7,481 nucleotides of DNA from Clostridiales bacterium (GTDB lineage: Bacteria > Bacillota > Clostridia > Christensenellales > CAG-138). The notes under the pieces are model-generated. The model was not told the DNA's origin and did not search any database. It saw nothing but the letters and a program-made list of their open reading frames with translations. This document shows, piece by piece, positions 4,314-7,481 of the stretch. The first letter of the stretch is position 1, and each line of letters opens with the position of its first letter. A program made the translations under genes and the position numbers. Location of the stretch: contig JAAZFD010000121.1 in assembly GCA_012511925.1 (NCBI GenBank), positions 1 through 7,481 on the forward strand. The letters run 5' to 3'.

Positions 4314-5530
4314 TATCTTGGGATATATGCGTATTTGAGAACATCAACATCACGCCTTGTAACATCAATCCACGCAACGATGCCTGCTGATGCGCCACAA
4401 ATTTGAGCGTACTGGGTTTTCGTAGTTAATTCTACAGTTTTGCCTGTGCTAATCAAATACAAAAAAATGCTTTCGTTTTTCTGGTATGTTATAAAATCTT
4501 CGTCCATGTAGAAGTCAACAACGCCCTCGTCAATAATCTTGGGAGTTGCTTGGTCTTTCATAAAATACAGCTTTGTAGCAGGACCGTGATTGCCGTCAAG
4601 CCACGCAAAAATCTCGTTGCCGTTTGTTTTGGGGTCGTGAACATAAGTGTTGGGCTTATGGGTTGTTAGCTTGCCTGTTTTAATGTCCATAACGCATATT
4701 TGGCTTGTAATTGCGCCTGAAGCCGTTTCACCGTCTGCATCTGCCCATACGAGCAAGCTGTTTTTGATATAGGGCTTGGAAGTGCCGTAGTATGAGCCTC
4801 TTTCGAACATCTGAACGGCAACCGTTTCTTGCGTAGTTAGGTCGCATACGAACAGCTTATCCATGTTCGAGCCTGTGCGCTCTGTCCACGCTAAATAATT
4901 TCCGTCTAAAAACAGCATTGGCTGTCCGGTGTAAACGGTTTTTACGAGTATAGGGTTTTGGTAGTTATCCGAAAACTTGTGTGCAATAATCTCACCTCCG
5001 CCATCATTCTTAGCATCGAGATAGACTATAAATGTATCGTTGAAAACAGGATATAAAAAGTGAGAGTTGTTTAATTTCACGCTTTGGCGTTGTGCTCTAT
5101 TGGTTTCGGTGTCGTATTTGAAAAGCGTAGTCATTCGAGCAGAACCCGAAACAAGCTCTCCGCCTGTGAACATAAGCGATTTTTCGTAGAAATAGGGGTC
5201 GCCAAACCATGAGTATTGCGAGGCGGCAACGGCTACCTCCTGCTGTAACTCGGAAAAGTTTATATCCTTATAGAGGTCGGGAGTGGGGGTTGGCGCAACC
5301 GTTGGCGTGGGGGTGGGTTCTTTTAGATAGGGCGGCACGAATACGATATCGAATTTTTGCAAAAGCAATGGTGGCAACACAAAATATACGATTGAGAACA
5401 CGAAAACAAACAGGGACAATGCGATAATAATCGTTAGCTTTGAGCCTGAATACGAGCGATAAGAGCTACGAGAAAAGCTCTTTGGTTTGTATTTTTTTCT
5501 GTACTTGCCTGAGTTTATTCTGCCCTTCAT
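4313..5530 (-). CDS. Membrane-anchored TolB-like beta-propeller protein, unknown function
   Basis: 405 residues from ATG 5530. A longer in-frame start at 5584 is rejected: it overlaps the promoter -35, whereas 5530 has a strong GGGAGGG site just upstream and lies about 20 bases after the likely transcription start. Layout: a basic, Ser/Tyr/Lys-rich cytosolic tail (1-31), one membrane helix (about 32-53), a Pro/Thr linker (EPTPTPTVAP onward, 71-84), then about 315 extracytoplasmic residues. These contain recurring units of about 40-50 residues with a hydrophobic-[AV]-W/Y-x-D strand (IVYLDAKN 168, LAWTE 213, LVWADAD 260, FAWLDGN 308, VAWIDV 385) followed by a strand like KLFVCDLTT or QICVMDIKTG. 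This is typical of six- or seven-bladed TolB/WD-type propellers. Possible roles are protein binding or envelope sensing; no catalytic residues are recognised. It is the first gene of an operon with radA, overlapping by one base. The link between a surface propeller and RadA is unexplained. Confidence 0.8.
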   Translation of the reverse strand: MKGRINSGKYRKKYKPKSFSRSSYRSYSGSKLTIIIALSLFVFVFSIVYFVLPPLLLQKFDIVFVPPYLKEPTPTPTVAPTPTPDLYKDINFSELQQEVAVAASQYSWFGDPYFYEKSLMFTGGELVSGSARMTTLFKYDTETNRAQRQSVKLNNSHFLYPVFNDTFIVYLDAKNDGGGEIIAHKFSDNYQNPILVKTVYTGQPMLFLDGNYLAWTERTGSNMDKLFVCDLTTQETVAVQMFERGSYYGTSKPYIKNSLLVWADADGETASGAITSQICVMDIKTGKLTTHKPNTYVHDPKTNGNEIFAWLDGNHGPATKLYFMKDQATPKIIDEGVVDFYMDEDFITYQKNESIFLYLISTGKTVELTTKTQYAQICGASAGIVAWIDVTRRDVDVLKYAYIPR

Positions 5531-5555
5531 TATTCCCTCCCATGCGATTATTGTA

Positions 5556-5584
5556 ATTATAGCACGAAAAAACCGTAGCTTCAA
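5556..5584 (-). promoter_or_regulatory. Sigma-A promoter of the propeller-radA operon
   Basis: Read on the minus strand: -35 TTGAAG (5584-5579), a 17-base spacer and a perfect -10 TATAAT (5561-5556). The start near 5549 leaves a leader of about 20 bases before ATG 5530, with the GGGAGGG ribosome site inside it. It is back to back with the plus-strand promoter at 5615. Confidence 0.75.
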
Positions 5585-5614
5585 ACTAAATCGAGCTATT
5601 TATGCGTATTTGGC

Positions 5615-5643
5615 TTGAAAGCAGAAAAACTGTGTGATATAAT
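5615..5643 (+). promoter_or_regulatory. Sigma-A promoter upstream of the CNNM gene
   Basis: -35 TTGAAA (5615-5620, five of six), exactly 17 bases, perfect -10 TATAAT (5638-5643). The start would be near 5650, giving a leader of about 260 bases before ATG 5913. Confidence 0.85.
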
Positions 5644-5649
5644 TCTCCT

Positions 5650-5673
5650 ATGCGAATGTATAGCTGTTCGCAT
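5650..5673 (+). promoter_or_regulatory. 5'-terminal hairpin of the CNNM transcript
   Basis: ATGCGAA (5650-5656) and TTCGCAT (5667-5673) form a perfect 7-bp stem with a 10-base loop, starting at or next to the predicted transcription start. Hairpins at the extreme 5' end commonly stabilise bacterial mRNA; a role here is inferred. Confidence 0.5.
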
Positions 5674-5687
5674 GGAAAGGAAATGTA

Positions 5688-5837
5688 ATGGACGAGGACC
5701 CCCTTATACGCAACTTTTGCGTTCATAATAAGAGGAAAAAATCTATTTACTCATTTATAAACATTTACTTGAATTACTCAGCTGTAAAACGCATTCTGTG
5801 TGCAGCCTATTTATCTTATTCTTCTTTTTTGAAATGA
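5688..5837 (+). CDS. Possible 49-residue small ORF in the CNNM leader
   Basis: ATG 5688 is preceded by AAAGGA (5676-5681) at a spacing of 6, right after the 5' hairpin of a strong promoter, and the frame stays open to TGA at 5835-5837. The product starts MDEDPLIRNF, has a basic KRKK cluster at 15-18, then a moderately hydrophobic Tyr/Ile/Leu/Ser-rich C-terminal half with two Cys (11, 38). I recognise no family. It could be a leader peptide controlling the CNNM gene, a small membrane protein, or a chance ORF. A stable hairpin (5700-5735) lies within its first codons, which would hinder translation unless it is regulatory. Confidence 0.35.
   Translation: MDEDPLIRNFCVHNKRKKSIYSFINIYLNYSAVKRILCAAYLSYSSFLK
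5700..5735 (+). promoter_or_regulatory. Hairpin in the CNNM leader
   Basis: ACGCAA (5708-5713) and TTGCGT (5717-5722) form a 6-bp stem with a CTT loop. It is extended past a 5-base bulge by CTTAT (5703-5707) with ATAAG (5728-5732) and by two outer C-G pairs. No T-tract follows, so it is not an intrinsic terminator. No M-box, yybP-ykoY or other metal-riboswitch core was recognised by eye. Confidence 0.45.
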
Positions 5838-5912
5838 AATAGAATTGATTGTTAGATATGAGCTTATGCTCTTGATTTCACGCATTATTTTTAAGGAGTT
5901 GATTTTAACTTT
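5838..5912 (+). promoter_or_regulatory. Distal leader and ribosome site of the CNNM gene
   Basis: AAGGAG at 5893-5898 is a good Shine-Dalgarno but lies 14 bases from ATG 5913, longer than usual. An in-frame TAA at 5892-5894 rules out any start upstream, and no other in-frame start codon lies between. A weak GAGC/GCTC hairpin sits upstream. Confidence 0.55.
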
Positions 5913-7160
5913 ATGGAATTGCAAATAATTGCAATGATAATTCTGGTTACATTGTCTGCTATTTACTCTGCAACGGAGATGGCTTATACGTCATTGAACC
6001 GTTCAAGACTAAAAAACGCTTCCGAAAAGGGAGCAAAGCACGCAGACTCGACATTTAAGCTATTAGAAAACTACGATATGCTTTTGTCAACAATACTTGT
6101 GGCTAACAACATCGTAAATATTACTTTAGCTTCAATAGCAGCGGTGTTCTTTTTGAAAATCTTCCCGATTACAGGCGCAACCATTTCAACCGTAGTTGTT
6201 ACCGTTGTTGTTTTGGTGTTTGGAGAGGTTAGCCCAAAAACTATTGCAAGGCGAAGCCCTGAGAGGTTCGCAATGGCAATCGCACCTTTTATTCGATTCA
6301 CAATGATAATTCTAACGCCTATAAACTTCTTTTTCTCTATGTGGAAGAAGCTGTTAGGGTTGATTTTCAAGTCAGACGAGGACAGACGAATGACGGAAGA
6401 AGAGCTTTTGACAATCGTTGAGGAAGCTGAGCAAGAGGGCGGCATAAACGAGCAGGAAAGCGAGCTTATACGCTCTGCAATCGAATTTAACGACTTGGAG
6501 GCAGGCGATATTCTAACTCCGAGAGTGGATATTGAGGCGATACGGATAGGAACTACAAACGAGGAAATCGAAACGGTTTTTATAGAAACCGGGTACTCAC
6601 GCTTACCTGTGTATCATGATTCGGTTGACATGGTAACAGGGGTTATTCATCAAAAAGACTTTTATAACATGGTGTTGCACAAGCACAAGCCTTTGGAATC
6701 GATAATAAAGCCTGTGCGATATGTGCCTCCAACGATTAAGATTAGCAATTTATTAAAGGAATTGCAGTTAGAGAAAGCGCATATGGCTATAGTAATCGAC
6801 GAGTTTGGCGGAACTGCTGGCATAGTAACTATGGAGGACATAATCGAGGAGCTTGTGGGTGATATTTGGGACGAGCATGACGAGGTTGTGGAGGAGTTTA
6901 TTAAAATTTCTGAAAACACATTCCAAGTATTGGGTGGTTACGACCTTGAGGAGCTGTTTGACTACTTCGATATGCCGCTTGACGAAACCGATTCTTCGAC
7001 TATAAGCGGTTGGGTTATGGAGCAGTTGGGCAGAATCCCTGCCGAGGGCGATTTCTTTGAGTATGAAAATATGTTGGTTACGGTAACAAAAACCGATAAT
7101 AATAGGGTTATCGAGGTTATTATTAAGCTGATTGAGGAAGAAAAAGCTGATACTGAATAG
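5913..7160 (+). CDS. CNNM/CorC-HlyC family membrane protein (DUF21, paired CBS, transporter-associated domain)
   Basis: 415 residues, the usual length. The family includes Mg2+ exporters such as Bacillus MpfA, CorC-type proteins and proteins historically called haemolysin C; ion transport, most likely Mg2+, is inferred from it. The DUF21 membrane domain (1 to about 155) has hydrophobic segments near 3-22, 56-82, 88-104 and 122-150, and carries the signatures SATEMAYTSLNRSRL (19-33) and GEVSPKTIARR (104-114). A Glu-rich linker (154-195, MTEEELLTIVEEAEQEGGI) leads to two CBS motifs, with landmarks ILTPRVDIEAI and SRLPVY (200-234) and AIVIDEFGGTAGIVTMEDIIEELVG read in two parts (292-305, 306-316). 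These probably bind adenine nucleotide. The CorC_HlyC domain (about 325-408) includes GGYDLEELFDYF. No key motif is missing. It is transcribed from 5615-5643 with a long leader; an inverted repeat covers its stop codon. Confidence 0.94.
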   Translation: MELQIIAMIILVTLSAIYSATEMAYTSLNRSRLKNASEKGAKHADSTFKLLENYDMLLSTILVANNIVNITLASIAAVFFLKIFPITGATISTVVVTVVVLVFGEVSPKTIARRSPERFAMAIAPFIRFTMIILTPINFFFSMWKKLLGLIFKSDEDRRMTEEELLTIVEEAEQEGGINEQESELIRSAIEFNDLEAGDILTPRVDIEAIRIGTTNEEIETVFIETGYSRLPVYHDSVDMVTGVIHQKDFYNMVLHKHKPLESIIKPVRYVPPTIKISNLLKELQLEKAHMAIVIDEFGGTAGIVTMEDIIEELVGDIWDEHDEVVEEFIKISENTFQVLGGYDLEELFDYFDMPLDETDSSTISGWVMEQLGRIPAEGDFFEYENMLVTVTKTDNNRVIEVIIKLIEEEKADTE

Positions 7161-7180
7161 TAGGCAACTGCTATTCAGTA
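7151..7180 (+). repeat. Inverted repeat over the CNNM stop codon
   Basis: TACTGAATAG (7151-7160, ending in the stop codon TAG) is the exact reverse complement of CTATTCAGTA (7171-7180), with a 10-base loop. No T-tract follows. It may act as a 3' end-stabilising hairpin or a weak transcription stop. Confidence 0.6.
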
Positions 7181-7230
7181 ATGCAAAATGCAGAAGGCAG
7201 AACGCAAAATAAGGCACGATTTCGCCTGCA

Positions 7231-7297
7231 GTAATGCTTAATGCTGAATCAATTACGCACCCCTATTGTAGGGGCGCGCACTGCGCGTCCGCCAACA
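7231..7297. repeat. 67-base direct repeat, copy 1
   Basis: Identical to 7403-7469, offset 172 bases. It starts GTAATGCTTAATGCTGAATC and ends just after a REP-like palindrome. Similarity continues beyond 7297 (AATACCACA) after a 3-base insertion in copy 2. Confidence 0.9.
7260..7290. repeat. REP-like GC-rich palindrome, copy 1
   Basis: CCCCTA (7260-7265) pairs with TAGGGG (7269-7274) around TTG. An overlapping stem, GGGCGCGC (7272-7279) with GCGCGTCC (7283-7290), has one G-T wobble and an ACT loop. The two stems compete for the G run. The head TGTAGGGG is shared with the palindrome at 2511-2539. Confidence 0.65.
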
Positions 7298-7402
7298 AAT
7301 ACCACACAAAATACAAATTACAAAAGCAAGCACAAAAGCATGTTTTTACCGCAAAACGCAAAAATGGAAAAGCTGTAATGTGTTTAGAAAAATCCACCTG
7401 TG
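7298..7402. other. Non-coding spacer between end repeats
   Basis: A-rich, with no ORF or terminator recognised. It contains short CAAAA/ACAAAA-type words only. Confidence 0.5.
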
Positions 7403-7469
7403 GTAATGCTTAATGCTGAATCAATTACGCACCCCTATTGTAGGGGCGCGCACTGCGCGTCCGCCAACA
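7403..7469. repeat. 67-base direct repeat, copy 2
   Basis: Exact second copy of 7231-7297, followed after three extra bases (CAA/AAC) by the same flank, which runs into the window end. More copies may follow outside the window. Confidence 0.9.
7432..7462. repeat. REP-like GC-rich palindrome, copy 2
   Basis: Identical to 7260-7290, in the same orientation, 172 bases downstream. Confidence 0.65.
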
Positions 7470-7481
7470 ACAAATACCACA

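Noticed and set aside
3277..4390. Plus-strand ORFs opposite radA and the propeller gene
   Set aside because: Shadows of well-supported minus-strand genes; no own promoters or ribosome sites.
5650..5912. M-box or manganese riboswitch before the CNNM gene
   Set aside because: None of the conserved core sequences of these classes could be seen by eye.
6071..7217. Minus-strand ORFs opposite the CNNM gene
   Set aside because: Shadows with Ser/Ile-rich antisense composition; the plus-strand frame has clear domain signatures.

Overview
The window looks like an accessory-rich stretch of a Gram-positive, Clostridia-type (Firmicutes) chromosome. This is inferred from AT-rich intergenic DNA, near-consensus sigma-A promoters with exact 17-base spacers, AGAGGAG/AAGGAG ribosome sites, a Clostridia-style type IV prepilin, and the RadA and CNNM/CorC proteins. 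No species can be named from the sequence alone.

Left part (1-2170): two copies of a prepilin cassette in the same orientation. The first (2-361) is cut by the window edge. The second (1501-1950) is complete, with a strong promoter and a structured leader of about 140 bases. The region just after the N-terminal helix is nearly identical in both, the centre of the proteins is unrelated, and the last residues converge again. Each gene is followed by the same module of about 200 bases (381-583 and 1969-2170): a small hairpin, a Rho-independent terminator nested in a longer inverted repeat, and four hairpins joined by a recurring TGAT linker. From 424 to 583 the two modules differ at only 3 of 160 positions, so the non-coding tail is better conserved than the middle of the genes. 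The 1.1 kb between the pilin genes has no convincing gene but holds several hairpins and repeat remnants.

Middle (2171-2954): a REP-associated tyrosine transposase (RAYT, HUH/Y1 family) at 2401-2880. A 29-base palindromic element lies inside its reading frame and occurs again, exactly inverted, 35 bases after its stop. Its head (TGTAGGGG) recurs in GC-rich palindromes at the far right end of the window, which suggests one REP-like family. A possible remnant of a four-helix-bundle protein lies on the minus strand just upstream.

Right part: a minus-strand operon of a membrane-anchored beta-propeller protein (4313-5530) and radA/sms (2955-4313), overlapping by one base (TAATG). Its promoter is back to back with a near-consensus plus-strand promoter that makes a long, hairpin-bearing leader containing a possible 49-codon ORF and leading to a CNNM/CorC/HlyC-type membrane protein (5913-7160). 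The end (7161-7481) is non-coding, with an inverted repeat over the stop codon and a 67-base repeat present twice, each copy holding a REP-like palindrome.

The genes do not form one pathway. Housekeeping genes (radA, CNNM) sit beside a surface-appendage locus with duplicated, diverging pilin cassettes and a RAYT with probable REP elements. The repeat architecture is the most unusual aspect.
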